Source: Streptomyces sp. SCL15-4
Lineage (GTDB): Bacteria; Actinomycetota; Actinomycetes; Streptomycetales; Streptomycetaceae
Direction: 5' to 3'
DNA length: 64,000 bases
Assembly: GCF_033366695.1 (NCBI RefSeq)
Contig: NZ_JAOBTQ010000001.1
Location: 124,001-188,000, forward strand
Shown: positions 9,673 to 18,709 of the stretch, piece after piece
Layout of the letters: every line of letters starts with the position of its first letter
Position numbering within the stretch: position 1 is the first letter of the stretch
Notes under the pieces: model-generated
What the model was told of the DNA's origin: nothing
What the model saw: only the letters and a program-made list of their open reading frames with translations
Database searches by the model: none
Translations under genes and position numbers: made by a program

Positions 9673-10197
9673 TCACGCCGGGAGGTCGGAGAGCGGCCTG
9701 CTGTACAGGGCCCTGCCCATGGGGGAGCCTTCGCCGGTGACGTGGGCGCGGATGGACGCGATGTAGTCGTCGCGGCCGATGCGGCCGTCACCGTTGGTGT
9801 CCAGGGCGGTGAACGCTGTTTCGGCGTTGGCGGCCGGATTGTTCAGCGCTGTGCGCAGGGCTGTGAACTCGGAGAGGTCGAGGGCGCCGTCGTGGTCGGT
9901 GTCGGCGAGGTCGAAGAGCGCGCCGAGGACGGGTGCGCAGACGGTGTCGAACGCTTCGGCGCCGGCCCATGCCGCGTACTGGTCGAAGGTCAGCTTTCCG
10001 TCGCCGTCGGCGTCCATCGACGCCCAGGCGCTCTCGCCGAGGGTGCGTGCGGCGACGACGAGCTGGTCGTCTTCCTTCAGTCCCATGGCCCGCGCCACGT
10101 TCCTGGTGCGCGCCATGTATTCGTCCCTGGAAACGATTCCGTCTCCGTCCGCGTCCAGCATGGCGAAGACGAGCTTTTGCGCGGCTTCCTGGTTCAT
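9673..10197 (-). CDS. EF-hand calcium-binding protein (calerythrin-like)
   Basis: A 174-residue acidic cytoplasmic protein with four EF-hand loops at about residues 15-26 (DADGDGIVSRDE), 62-73 (DADGDGKLTFDQ), 99-110 (DTDHDGALDLSE) and 133-144 (DTNGDGRIGRDD). Loops 1 and 3 end in the canonical Glu, loop 2 in Gln and loop 4 in Asp, so affinity probably differs between sites. Length and four-hand layout match actinobacterial calerythrin-like calcium buffers or sensors. No signal peptide or membrane segment. GGAAGGAACC precedes the ATG. No functional link to the neighbours is evident. Confidence 0.92.
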   Translation of the reverse strand: MNQEAAQKLVFAMLDADGDGIVSRDEYMARTRNVARAMGLKEDDQLVVAARTLGESAWASMDADGDGKLTFDQYAAWAGAEAFDTVCAPVLGALFDLADTDHDGALDLSEFTALRTALNNPAANAETAFTALDTNGDGRIGRDDYIASIRAHVTGEGSPMGRALYSRPLSDLPA

Positions 10198-10422
10198 CGT
10201 GGTTCCTTCCGTCGTGGTGTCGAGTGTGAGCGCACTGCATCACGAATTGGTTGTCCTATCCCTTCGCCTGACGAGCAAGGCGCCCATTCGGGGGGCGTGG
10301 AGGCGTTCTCGCACGCGTACTGCGCGTCGTGCGCGGGTGGTGTGCCTCAGGAAGCCGGTGACGGCAGTGACGGGCGGGGGTAGAAGCAATTCTTGTGGAA
10401 GATCGCGATCCGTGGAGGGTGG

Positions 10423-10959
10423 ATGTTCGAAAGACACGGCACAGCAGTGGCAGTGAGTTCCCTGGGCCTGGTGGGCTTGTCGGTGGTGTGGGCTCCGGCT
10501 GGTCAGGCCCATGAGCCCGTGCACAGAGAGAGTGTCGGGTGCACGGGTTCCAGCACCAGTACCTACGACCCGCCGCTGGGCTTGTTGCCCCAGCAGACTC
10601 ACGTCCGGACACAGGCCAGTTACACCTGCGTGGTCGCTGGCCGGACGGTGCCGGCCACCGGCTCCATGGAAGGGACATCGCCCGGGGCATCCTGCGTCAC
10701 GGTGAACAGCCCGCGTCTGACGGAAGTCGTCCACTACGCCGACGGGAAACGGTCATCGATCGCGTACGACAGCAGCACCAGTATCCGTGTCGCCGGCGTC
10801 CTCGTGGTCAGGCTGTCGGGCCGGGTCGTCGAGGGCCGCGGTGCAGGGCAGTCGGCGCATCGGACCGTTGCCGCGCTTCCCGGCGAGCTGCCCACCGCCT
10901 GCCTGTTGTCCGGTCTGCGGGGCAGCGCAGGTGAGGCACAGCTGGAGATCATGCCATGA
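10423..10959 (+). CDS. Secreted protein of unknown function
   Basis: Start placed at ATG 10423, preceded by GGAGGG; an in-frame GTG at 10393 would add ten residues before the signal peptide. The 178-residue product begins with a Sec signal peptide (charged N-terminus, hydrophobic core VAVSSLGLVGLSVVWAP, likely cleavage after GQA). The mature part has several Cys (CTGSS, YTCVV, ASCVT, TACLL) that may form two disulfides and a repeated Thr/Ser-rich beta pattern. I do not recognise a family. Its stop overlaps the next start (ATGA), which couples a secreted protein to a cytosolic methyltransferase-like enzyme. Confidence 0.75.
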   Translation: MFERHGTAVAVSSLGLVGLSVVWAPAGQAHEPVHRESVGCTGSSTSTYDPPLGLLPQQTHVRTQASYTCVVAGRTVPATGSMEGTSPGASCVTVNSPRLTEVVHYADGKRSSIAYDSSTSIRVAGVLVVRLSGRVVEGRGAGQSAHRTVAALPGELPTACLLSGLRGSAGEAQLEIMP

Positions 10960-12035
10960 GCGGGGCTACGGTGGGCCTTCCCACCGAACCGATCGGCAGC
11001 ATCCCTCGGCCCGCCGAGCTGCTCGCCGCCATGGCGGACCACGCCGCGGGCCGGATCGGCGACGACGGCCTCGCCGCCGCCCAGGACCGCGCGGTCGGCG
11101 ACACCGTCCGCCGCCTGGAGAACATCGGCTCCCCGGTCGTCACCGACGGCGAGCAGGCCAAGCCCAGCTTCGCCACCTACCCCCTGACCGGCCTGAAGCA
11201 TCTGGCACCCGATGGCGTGGTCATCCCGTTCGCCGATGGACACCAGCGGCAGCTGCCCCGACTGACGGCCGGACCCCTGCGCTACGGCGTGTACGCCGAC
11301 CACTACCTCAAGGCGGCGCTCCGGCACGCGGCCTCACCGGTGAAGCAGGCCGTCATCGCGCCCTCCGCACTCAGCCTCCTCTACCCGCCCGACGGCATCG
11401 ACGGCTACCCCCGCGAAGCCTTCCTGGACGACCTCACCAGCGAGGCCGAAGCGGACGTACGCCGGTGCCTGGACGCTGGAGCCCACCGCGTCCAGATCGA
11501 CTTCACCGAGGCCCGTCTCGCGCTGAAACTCGACCCGAGCGGAAGCCTGCTCGAACAGTTCATCGACCTCAACAACCAAGTCCTGGAACGCTTCTCCACC
11601 ACCGAACAGACCAGGATCGGCATCCACACCTGCCCCGGCGGCGATCAGGACTCCACCCACAGCCTGGACGTCGACTCCACGACGCTGCTGCCGGCACTCA
11701 TGAAGCTCAAGGCCGGCGCCTTCTACGTCCAGCTGGCCAGCGAGCCGGACCCGGACAAGGTCCTCGCCGTCCTCGCCGAACATCTCCCTGACAGCGCACA
11801 CGTGTTCATCGGCGTGATCGACCCGATCGACCCACGGATCGAAACGCCCGAGGAGGTACGCGACCGCGTCCTGGCCGCCGCCCGCTACCTGCCACTGGAC
11901 CGTCTGGGCACCTGCGACGACTGCGGATTCTCCCCCTTCGCCGACGACACCTCCACATCCCGCGACACCGCCTTCGCCAAGATCAGAGCCCGCATCGAAG
12001 GCACCGCCCTGGCGAGCCACGCACTCGGCGGCTGA
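10956..12035 (+). CDS. MetE-like (cobalamin-independent methionine synthase C-terminal type) enzyme
   Basis: A 359-residue single-domain protein resembling the catalytic half of cobalamin-independent methionine synthase and the short MetE-like/epoxyalkane-transferase-like proteins. It opens with PTEPIGSIPRPAELL, typical of this group, and has candidate zinc ligands His224 and Cys226 (IHTCPGGD) and Cys320/Cys323 (CDDCGFSPF). It lacks the N-terminal folate domain of true MetE (about 750 residues), so the methyl or alkyl donor and the thiol acceptor are unknown. It begins four bases inside the stop of the secreted-protein gene. Confidence 0.85.
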   Translation: MSGATVGLPTEPIGSIPRPAELLAAMADHAAGRIGDDGLAAAQDRAVGDTVRRLENIGSPVVTDGEQAKPSFATYPLTGLKHLAPDGVVIPFADGHQRQLPRLTAGPLRYGVYADHYLKAALRHAASPVKQAVIAPSALSLLYPPDGIDGYPREAFLDDLTSEAEADVRRCLDAGAHRVQIDFTEARLALKLDPSGSLLEQFIDLNNQVLERFSTTEQTRIGIHTCPGGDQDSTHSLDVDSTTLLPALMKLKAGAFYVQLASEPDPDKVLAVLAEHLPDSAHVFIGVIDPIDPRIETPEEVRDRVLAAARYLPLDRLGTCDDCGFSPFADDTSTSRDTAFAKIRARIEGTALASHALGG

Positions 12036-12369
12036 GAGAAGGCCCCCCGGCAACACCGAAGCCTGCCGGTGACCTGGAGCCGTCGTCGCATCGAGAAGCC
12101 GGAGCGAGAGGTGCTCCTGCCGTCTGCTCGGACACCGCCCGGCCCTGCTGTCCTGCGGCACCGCCCAGTGCCGTGAGTGGCGGATGACCGCGCTTACCCA
12201 CGTCGGTTCTTCACCATGGCGTTGGGCTGTCGGAGGTTCGGGCCGGTGCCGGCTATATCGCTGTTGAGGGCATCTGACCGTTGCAGCAGGTTTGATTCGG
12301 TCGCGGACGGGCGTCTCCAGGCAGTCGAGGGTGACGACGGCAAGACTGGCCAGGCTGCGTTTGACGTGT

Positions 12370-12502
12370 GCCCGTACTTAGACCGTCTCCTGTGGTGAGG
12401 CGGATCAGTCGCTTGTAGCAGCACAGGGCGGCGGCAAGTCAGGCCAGGGTAGTTGCGGGGATCGCGTTCGTAGCGGGGGCTGAGTCTGCGATAGCCGGAG
12501 GG
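12370..12502 (-). pseudogene. IS5-type transposase relic, C-terminal end
   Basis: Read on the minus strand, this piece encodes GYRRLSPRYERDPRNY and, after a frameshift, AAALCCYKRLIRLTT-like sequence ending near a GAGACGGTCTAA terminus. This is the C-terminal end of a common streptomycete IS5-type transposase. It lies next to, and in opposite orientation to, the central part of the same kind of transposase at 12545-12755. Confidence 0.6.
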
Positions 12503-12544
12503 CACCGAGCTCGTCCAAGATCAGGCGGTGGAGCTTCCATGACA

Positions 12545-12755
12545 GCCAGGCCCTCATCCCGCTCGTCCGTGGCATCCCGCCCATCCGCTCGCGCCCTGGT
12601 CCTCGCCGCCGACGGCCCGGCAAGCCGCATGGAGACAAGGGCTACGACTACCAGCACCTGCGGCGCTGGCTGGCCTTCCGCGGCATCCGGCACCGTCTCG
12701 CCCGCAAGGGCATCGAGTCCTCACAACGCCTGGGCAGAAGCGGATCCAGGGCGTG
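12545..12755 (+). pseudogene. IS5-type transposase relic, central part
   Basis: The plus strand encodes ALIPLVRGIPPIRSRPGPRR followed by GDKGYDYQHLRRWL, FRGIRHRLARKGIE and SSQRLGR, the conserved region around the second and third catalytic positions of IS5-type transposases. It ends abruptly where WVVERT should follow and abuts a decayed GAF-ANTAR gene. No start codon or N-terminal domain is present. Confidence 0.65.
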
Positions 12756-12756
12756 T

Positions 12757-13158
12757 CGGGCGGGTCGCGCAAAATATCCGCGGTGATGTCCACGAGGGTC
12801 TTGCCGGTGCGAAGGGTTTCCGCCCGCATGGCGGCCAAGGCGTCCTCGTGGCTCAATCGCTGGCGCGCGGCCGGCGCCACGACCGCACGTGCGGTGCCGA
12901 ACCAGTGGGCGCGCACACCGGCTCCGGGTCCCGGGCGGGCGGCCGGGACCCGGTGATGATCGCTTCCCGCACGGGCAGGAGCGCGGCTGCCACGGCATCG
13001 GCCACGACGGACGCCCGCCCCAGCCCCTCCTCGTCCAAGGCGCGGGGCCGTGGCCCCGGCAGGTCGATCGATCCCCGTACGTAGTCGCCGCAGAAGGGGG
13101 GAAGCGCGTACACCGATCCGACCCGCGGCAGGTTCTCGCGCATGGCCGCCCCCAACAT
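12757..13158 (-). pseudogene. Decayed GAF-ANTAR RNA-binding regulator
   Basis: Minus-strand fragments in two frames. The upstream piece (13158 down to about 12900) looks like the end of a GAF domain (VYALPPFCGDYVRGSIDL, then RASVVADAVAAALLPVRE). After a frameshift the downstream piece reads LSHEDALAAMRAETLRTGK and LVDITADILRDPP, the C-terminal half of an ANTAR antitermination domain. The 3' end is cut by the IS5 relic. Intact members regulate transcription termination; this copy is not functional. Confidence 0.55.
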
Positions 13159-13247
13159 GCGGGAGCCGAAAGCTCGTTACCGGGTAGCGTGTGCACTTGA
13201 CCGGCTCGGCACGGCTGAGTCCGGCGGGACAGGGGAGGTCTCACGGG

Positions 13248-15086
13248 ATGGCAGGCGACTCTTCGGTTCACGGCGGTGGGCTGTCGCGACGCGAACTGCT
13301 CGCGTCGTCGGCCGCCGCGGGTGGCGCGGTGTGGCTGTTGCGCGGTCTGGTCCGCCCGGACGGCGCGCACGCCGCCGACGCGGCCTCGGCGCCGCCGGGT
13401 TTCCCGGCCGGACCCGACGTCTACCGGCGCGTCTACGAGAACTGGGCCGGCGAGATTCACACAGACCAGTTGTGGACGTGCGCCCCGCGCCACCCCCAGG
13501 ACGTGCTCGATGTCGTCAACTGGGCGCACGGCGCGGGCTGGACGGTGCGCGCGCAAGGCAAACGGCACGGCTGGGCCCCGCTCACGGTGGCCGACGGCAC
13601 ACCCGCCGCGACCCAGGTCATCCTGCTGGACACCACCGCACACCTCACCGCCATGTCGCTGGAGCGGCGGTCCGCCGACGGCTCGGCCGAGGTCCGGGTC
13701 CAGACCGGGGCCACCCTGGAGGATCTGCTGGCGTTCGCCGGCGCCGCCGGTCACGGCGTCACCGCGGCGCCGGCGCCCGGACAGCTGTCGGTCGGCGGCG
13801 CGCTCGCCATCGGTGCGCACGGTACGGCCGTCCCCGCCGCCGGCGAGAGCCCACCGCCCGGCCACGGCTACGGCTCGCTGAGCAACCTGGTCACCGAACT
13901 GACCGCGGTCGTCTGGGACGAGGGCGCCGGCCGCTACGTCCTGCGGACCGTCGGCCGGGCGGAACCCGACTGCGACGCGCTCCTCACCCACCTGGGCCGT
14001 TCACTCGTCACCGAGGCCGTCCTGCGCGTGGCCGCCGATCAGAACCTGCGCTGCCAGTCCTTCCTGGACATCCCGGCCACCGAACTGTTCGCGGCCCCGG
14101 GCACCGCGGACGGGAAGCGGACCCTGGCCGACTTCGTGGACCGGACCGGCCGGGTGGAGGCGATCTGGTTCGCTTTCACCGACAAGCCCTGGCTGAAGGT
14201 CTGGAGCGTCGCTCCGCGACGCCCGCTGGGCTCGCGCGCGGTCGACGAGCCGTACAACTATCCGTTCTCCGACTCCCTCCCCGAGCCGGTGGCCCGGCTG
14301 GCCGGTTCCCTGGTCTCGGGGGCCTGGGCGAGCGCGCCACTCTTCGGCCGGGTGCAGTACCTGCTGGCCAAAGTGGCGCTGACCGGCGACATCACCGACG
14401 TCCTGCTCTCCGACGACCTCGTGCGGGAGGTGCTGACCGGTGACGTCCTGACCCATCTGCTGGCGGGGGGGCTGCGGTCGGACCTGTGGGGTGCCTCCCG
14501 CAACCTGTTGGAGTACGTTCGGCCCACCACGCTGCGGGAGACGGCCAACGGCTATGCCGTCCTTGTCCGTCGCGCCGATCTGCAATGGGTGGTCAGCCGG
14601 TTCGCCGACTTCTACCGCACGCTGCTCGCCGAGTACGCGGCGCGCGGCGAGTACCCGGTCAACGGCCAGGTGGAGATCCGCGTGACCGGCCTGGAGGACC
14701 CGTCCGTCTGCGGCGTACCCGGCGCGCGGCCCCCCCTGCTGTCCGCGCTGCGACCGCGCCCCGACCGGCCGGACGCCGACACCGCAGTGTGGATCGACAT
14801 CCTCTCCCTGCCGACCACACCCGCCCTGCACCGCTTCTACCGGGAAGTCGAGCAGTTCCTGTTCGCCCTGGACGGGGACAGGGCGACGGTCCGGGCGGAG
14901 TGGTCCAAGGGCTGGGCCTACACCGACACCGCCGCGTGGTCCGATCCGGACGTCCTCTCCCGCACCGTCCCCGCCGGCCTGCGCGCCGGGGGCGGCCCGG
15001 GCTGGGACGAGGCCGTCACGGTCCTGGACCGGCTCGACCCCCACCATGTGATGTCGAGCCCGTTCCTCGACACCCTGCTGCGCTGA
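13248..15086 (+). CDS. Tat-exported FAD-linked oxidase, cholesterol-oxidase (type II)-like
   Basis: 612 residues from ATG 13248, with AGGGGAGG nine bases upstream. The N-terminus carries a twin-arginine signal (LSRRELLASSAAAGG) and a hydrophobic run ending in AHAAD, so it is secreted folded with its flavin. A PCMH-type FAD-binding domain follows (VRAQGKRHGWAPL with His107 as candidate covalent flavin anchor; LSVGGALAIGAHGTAV). The C-terminal two thirds resemble the cholesterol-oxidase substrate-binding domain of the vanillyl-alcohol-oxidase-fold enzymes (RVEAIWFAFTDKPWLKVWS; VWIDILSLPTTPALHRFYRE). It would oxidise a sterol or other alcohol with O2, giving H2O2. It is monocistronic, and the substrate is not proven by sequence. 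Confidence 0.82.
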   Translation: MAGDSSVHGGGLSRRELLASSAAAGGAVWLLRGLVRPDGAHAADAASAPPGFPAGPDVYRRVYENWAGEIHTDQLWTCAPRHPQDVLDVVNWAHGAGWTVRAQGKRHGWAPLTVADGTPAATQVILLDTTAHLTAMSLERRSADGSAEVRVQTGATLEDLLAFAGAAGHGVTAAPAPGQLSVGGALAIGAHGTAVPAAGESPPPGHGYGSLSNLVTELTAVVWDEGAGRYVLRTVGRAEPDCDALLTHLGRSLVTEAVLRVAADQNLRCQSFLDIPATELFAAPGTADGKRTLADFVDRTGRVEAIWFAFTDKPWLKVWSVAPRRPLGSRAVDEPYNYPFSDSLPEPVARLAGSLVSGAWASAPLFGRVQYLLAKVALTGDITDVLLSDDLVREVLTGDVLTHLLAGGLRSDLWGASRNLLEYVRPTTLRETANGYAVLVRRADLQWVVSRFADFYRTLLAEYAARGEYPVNGQVEIRVTGLEDPSVCGVPGARPPLLSALRPRPDRPDADTAVWIDILSLPTTPALHRFYREVEQFLFALDGDRATVRAEWSKGWAYTDTAAWSDPDVLSRTVPAGLRAGGGPGWDEAVTVLDRLDPHHVMSSPFLDTLLR

Positions 15087-15218
15087 TCCGCGAGCGTGCC
15101 GGGCCCGGGCCGACGAATGCGGCCTCACCGGCGAGCGGGTGCGCTCCGCTGGGCGCGGCCGCGTCCGATCCCCCGGCGGGCCGGGCCGGGCCGGGCCTTC
15201 GGGCCGACTCCCCGTCCT

Positions 15219-15467
15219 TCAGGCGGCCGGGGTGGTTTCCCCCACCGTCCTACCTCGGCGACGACGACGCGGGCTGGAGGGCGTTCCGCAGGCCAGGCCC
15301 CACAGCTCGTCCCCCGTCTCGGCGAAGCCGCCGTTCTCGGCCCGGTTGTGCTTGCGCGTATCGGAGCATGCGCCGAGGTGCCCGGTCTTCTGCTCGGACG
15401 GGTCTTCTTGCCCGGTGCGCCGAAAGCTCAGGCGCGTAGTGCCGATCCGCTGGATCCGATCAGCCAT
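15219..15467 (-). CDS. Possible small protein, unknown
   Basis: An 82-residue frame beginning at ATG 15467 with AAGGTGG just upstream and codon use close to that of its neighbours for the first 60 codons (MADRIQRIGTTRLSFRRTG start). The C-terminal part becomes Arg-rich and less convincing. No family recognised. It lies in an otherwise empty 785-bp interval between two plus-strand genes. Confidence 0.3.
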   Translation of the reverse strand: MADRIQRIGTTRLSFRRTGQEDPSEQKTGHLGACSDTRKHNRAENGGFAETGDELWGLACGTPSSPRRRRRGRTVGETTPAA

Positions 15468-15871
15468 GACCACCTTCGACACCGCGAGCACGCGCAGCCG
15501 TGACCGCGGCAGCGGTTCGTCGACCCCGCCGGGGCGGTCTTCCGCTCCCCCACCGTCGCCTCGGGCCGTTGCCGCGGTGGCGAGCAGGTCGCCCAGGCCG
15601 CCGAAGAAGGCCATCGCCGGGACGATCACCGCGCCTGCCTGCCGGGCCCGGCATTCCGAACCTGCGGAAACATCGTGTTCACGTCAAGTGGAATCGCCGG
15701 TAACACCCGCTTTCTAGTGTGACCGGCCGTGGGATCAGAGTCGTATACAGGGCCGCCGGAACGACTCACGACGGCCCGCACGGCTCCCCCGTTTCGCCGA
15801 TGACGCCGCTCGGGGCTCTCCACCGCTTCACCTCACCCGCACCCGCACCCAGCCCCACCGGGAGACGTGGC
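15468..15871. other. Intergenic region upstream of NCS1 permease
   Basis: About 400 bp with no convincing gene. The last 150 bp should hold the promoter of the permease, but I see no clear -35/-10 pair or riboswitch-like structure. Confidence 0.5.
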
Positions 15872-17521
15872 ATGAGTACAACCGAGTCACGACAGACGAC
15901 GCCGGAACCGACGAAGAGCGCCGCCGGCAAGGCGGCCAACGAGACACTGGAGGACTACACCCTCCGTTTCGCGCCCCGCAGTTACCGCCGCTGGACCCCG
16001 ATGGTCGTCGCCACGACGGCGCTGGGCGGCATCGCCTACATGGCCGACTTCTCCATCGGCGCCGGTATCGGCCTGGCGCACGGCACCGGCAACGCGCTCG
16101 TGGCGATCGCGGTCGCCGCCGTCGTCATCTTCGTGACCGGCTTCCCACTGGCGTACTACGGCGCGCGCTACAACATCGACCTGGACCTGATCACCCGCGG
16201 CTCCGGCTTCGGCTACTACGGCTCGGTCCTCACCAGCGTCATCTTCGCCAGCTTCACCTTCATCTTCTTCGCCCTCGAAGGCTCGATCATGGCGCAGGGT
16301 CTGAAGCTCGGCCTCGGACTCCCGCTCTGGCTGGGCTACCTGGTCTCCACCCTGATGGTCATCCCCCTGGTGGTCTACGGCATGAAGGCGCTCAGCAAGC
16401 TCCAGGTGTGGACGACCCCGATCTGGCTGCTGCTGATGGTCGGCCCGCTGGTCTACCTGATCGCCACCGACCCGGGCACGGTCGACCGCTTCCTCGCCTA
16501 CGCCGGCACCAACGGCGACGGCGGCGTCAATACCGCCTCCGTGCTCCTCGGCGCGGGCGTGTGCCTGTCCCTCATCGCACAGATCGGCGAGCAGATCGAC
16601 TATCTGCGCTTCATGCCTCCCAAGACCGAGGCGAACAAGCGCACCTGGTGGACCGCGGTCGTCATGGCCGGTCCCGGCTGGGTGGTGCTCGGCGCGTTCA
16701 AACAGGCCATCGGCGTCTTCCTCGCCGTGTACATCCTCGCCGAGGTCGGGCCGGACGTCGCTCCCGAGCCGATCCAGCAGTTCAAGGCCGCCTTCGACGC
16801 GATGATGCCGTCCTGGCTGGTGCTCCCGCTGGCCGTGGTCCTGGTCGTGATCAGCCAGATCAAGATCAACGTGACCAACGCCTACTCGGGTTCCCTCGCC
16901 TGGACAAACTCCTTCACCCGCATCACCAAGCACTACCCCGGCCGCATGGTCTTCGTCCTGGTCAACCTCGGTTTCGCGCTCGCCCTGATGGAGGCCGACA
17001 TGTTCAGCTTCCTCAACAGCATCCTGGGCTTCTACTCCAACTGTGCCATCGCCTGGGTCGTCACCGTGGCCACCGACATCGGCATCAACAAGTACCTGCT
17101 CAAACTCTCCCCGCACGCCCCCGAGTTCCGCCGCGGCATGCTCTATGCCGTCAACCCGGTCGGTGTCGTGGCCTTCGTCGCCGCGTCCGGCCTGTCCATC
17201 GCCATGTACTTCCACGCCCTCGGCGACACCCTCCAGCCCTACTCCCCCGTCGCCGCCGCCGTCATCGCCTTCGTCCTCACCCCGTTCATCGCGATCGTCA
17301 CCAAGGGCAAGTACTACCTACGCCGCACGGACGACGGCATCGACGAGCCCATGCTCGACCCGGACGGCAACCCCAGCGTCCTCACCCTCGACTGCCACGT
17401 CTGCCACCAGCCCTACGAGCGCCCCGACCTGGCCGCCTGCGCCACCCACGACGCCGTGATCTGCTCGCTGTGCCTCAGCACGGACAAGGTCGGCGACCAC
17501 GTACTGCCCGCCACCGCGTAG
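15872..17521 (+). CDS. NCS1-family purine/pyrimidine permease with C-terminal Cys-rich tail
   Basis: 549 residues from ATG 15872, with GGGAGA upstream. About twelve transmembrane segments and family motifs (TALGGIAYMADFSIGAGIGL; ITRGSGFGYYGSVLTS; NVTNAYSGSLAWTNSF) identify a nucleobase:cation symporter of the NCS1 family (cytosine, purine, hydantoin or thiamine-precursor uptake). After the last membrane helix there is an unusual cytoplasmic extension of about 60 residues with CHVCHQ and, further on, CATHDAVICSLC, a zinc-ribbon-like Cys/His pattern that most NCS1 proteins lack. It is monocistronic; the substrate is not determinable from sequence. Confidence 0.85.
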   Translation: MSTTESRQTTPEPTKSAAGKAANETLEDYTLRFAPRSYRRWTPMVVATTALGGIAYMADFSIGAGIGLAHGTGNALVAIAVAAVVIFVTGFPLAYYGARYNIDLDLITRGSGFGYYGSVLTSVIFASFTFIFFALEGSIMAQGLKLGLGLPLWLGYLVSTLMVIPLVVYGMKALSKLQVWTTPIWLLLMVGPLVYLIATDPGTVDRFLAYAGTNGDGGVNTASVLLGAGVCLSLIAQIGEQIDYLRFMPPKTEANKRTWWTAVVMAGPGWVVLGAFKQAIGVFLAVYILAEVGPDVAPEPIQQFKAAFDAMMPSWLVLPLAVVLVVISQIKINVTNAYSGSLAWTNSFTRITKHYPGRMVFVLVNLGFALALMEADMFSFLNSILGFYSNCAIAWVVTVATDIGINKYLLKLSPHAPEFRRGMLYAVNPVGVVAFVAASGLSIAMYFHALGDTLQPYSPVAAAVIAFVLTPFIAIVTKGKYYLRRTDDGIDEPMLDPDGNPSVLTLDCHVCHQPYERPDLAACATHDAVICSLCLSTDKVGDHVLPATA

Positions 17522-17760
17522 ACCCGCTTCCGCATCCGTACGGGAGGCGCCTTGCGACTGGCGGCCGACTGCTCCTCGCGGTCGTCCTCGCCCTGGTGTG
17601 GGTGCTGGGGGAAACGGAGCCGCTGCACGTCCGGACGCCGGCCGATCGCAGGGTCGCGCCGGTCCCGAACCCTACTGGAACAACAAGATCAGTTCGGTGC
17701 GGCCTGGCGCCTGCCGACGGCTTCCGCCGAGTGACCGCGGCTGTGGTCCGCCGGCCCGGC
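17522..17760 (+). pseudogene. Fragment of a small secreted protein (possible)
   Basis: Downstream of the permease a hydrophobic stretch (LLLAVVLALVWVLGETEP) resembling a signal peptide is followed, in another frame, by EPYWNNKISSVRPG, like the C-terminal motif of small secreted crystallin/I36-inhibitor-type proteins. Frame changes make a functional gene unlikely. Confidence 0.25.
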
Positions 17761-18426
17761 GGGCCGCAGCCGCGTACACCTGTGCTCCCAGAGCATGCGT
17801 GCCGACGGCTTTCCCCCGAGCCTGCCGCGCCCAAGGCGCGGGAGCCCCGCGGGGGTGATACCGGGACGGCGCAGGCGCTCGCCGACGCGACGATCAACTG
17901 GGCGGGGCCCTCCGGCGTCCGGGAGGCCAGCGGCCGCACCGGCCGACACGGGGAGGCGCGCCATCGGCTCGGCCCTGTTCCCGCTGCACTCCCGCGTCGT
18001 CCCCCCGCCGCCCCGGCCTTCCGGGCGGCCGACGGGGAGACGACGTACGCACACGACAGCCGCACGGTCGTCCGCTTCGGCAGCGCCACGCCCCCAGATC
18101 CCGCAACGCGGGACGACGACGTCGGTGTCCGGGACGTACACGGTGCCCGACGGCGCGGCGACGAGCAGCTGGTCGATGCGCTCCCACTCCGCCAGCGCCG
18201 CCCGGCCGCGGGCGTCGTCGACCAGGTCTTCGTGCCGCGAGTTCTGCCGCACGTCGAACCGGGCGTCCTCGAGGGCCGCCGCGACGGCGCCGGCGTCCAT
18301 GCCCTTCGCCCGACGCCGTACGACACGGCGGCCGATCCGGGCCGGGTCGACCGGCTCGCGGGGCGTGGCGACGCGCGGGGCGAGCGGACGGCGCGCGGGG
18401 CGCCGGGGCGGCCGGGGCGTGGTCAT
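17689..18426 (-). CDS. Doubtful hypothetical ORF
   Basis: A frame starting at ATG 18426 (MTTPRPPRRPARR). The first 110 codons have strong G/C third positions and plausible protein content (ALEDARFDVRQNSRHEDL; PSGTVYVPDTDVVVPRC); beyond that the sequence becomes Arg/Gly-rich and reads like a frameshifted or non-coding tail. It may be the intact N-terminal half of a broken gene. No family recognised, no operon partner. Confidence 0.3.
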   Translation of the reverse strand: MTTPRPPRRPARRPLAPRVATPREPVDPARIGRRVVRRRAKGMDAGAVAAALEDARFDVRQNSRHEDLVDDARGRAALAEWERIDQLLVAAPSGTVYVPDTDVVVPRCGIWGRGAAEADDRAAVVCVRRLPVGRPEGRGGGGTTRECSGNRAEPMARLPVSAGAAAGLPDAGGPRPVDRRVGERLRRPGITPAGLPRLGRGRLGGKPSARMLWEHRCTRLRPAGPADHSRGHSAEAVGRRQAAPN

Positions 18427-18488
18427 CGTAGGCCTCAATTCGTGGTGCTGATTCGGGAGCGGGCCGCCGTCAGAGCGCTGTGCGGCGG

Positions 18489-18690
18489 CCCGCCGGATTG
18501 AGCCGAAGCTCAGGAGTCGTCACCAGCGGCACCAGCTGAGCTGGCGAATGGGGACGGTCGAGGCAGCCTGGTTGTCACACACGAGCCATCCGACTTGTCA
18601 CAGACGCTCATTCAGCACTACGAAGTCCTCAAGCCACTGCTCGAAGACCACGTCGAGCGCCTGGCCAAGGCGATCGACCACTGTCAGTGA
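18489..18690 (+). pseudogene. Small open frame, probable C-terminal remnant
   Basis: A frame bounded upstream by TGA and ending at TGA 18688-18690 encodes VVTHEPSDLSQTLIQHYEVL and KPLLEDHVERLAKAIDHCQ, helical and protein-like, but with no good start codon. It ends five bases before the first possible start of the next gene, so it could be a truncated operon partner. Confidence 0.3.
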
Positions 18691-18709
18691 CGGCATGCAC
18701 AATGCGTTC

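Noticed and set aside
16408..18501. A 697-codon plus-strand frame overlapping the NCS1 permease and the next interval
   Set aside because: Arg/Pro-rich shadow of the permease frame in its first half; no domain in the second half.
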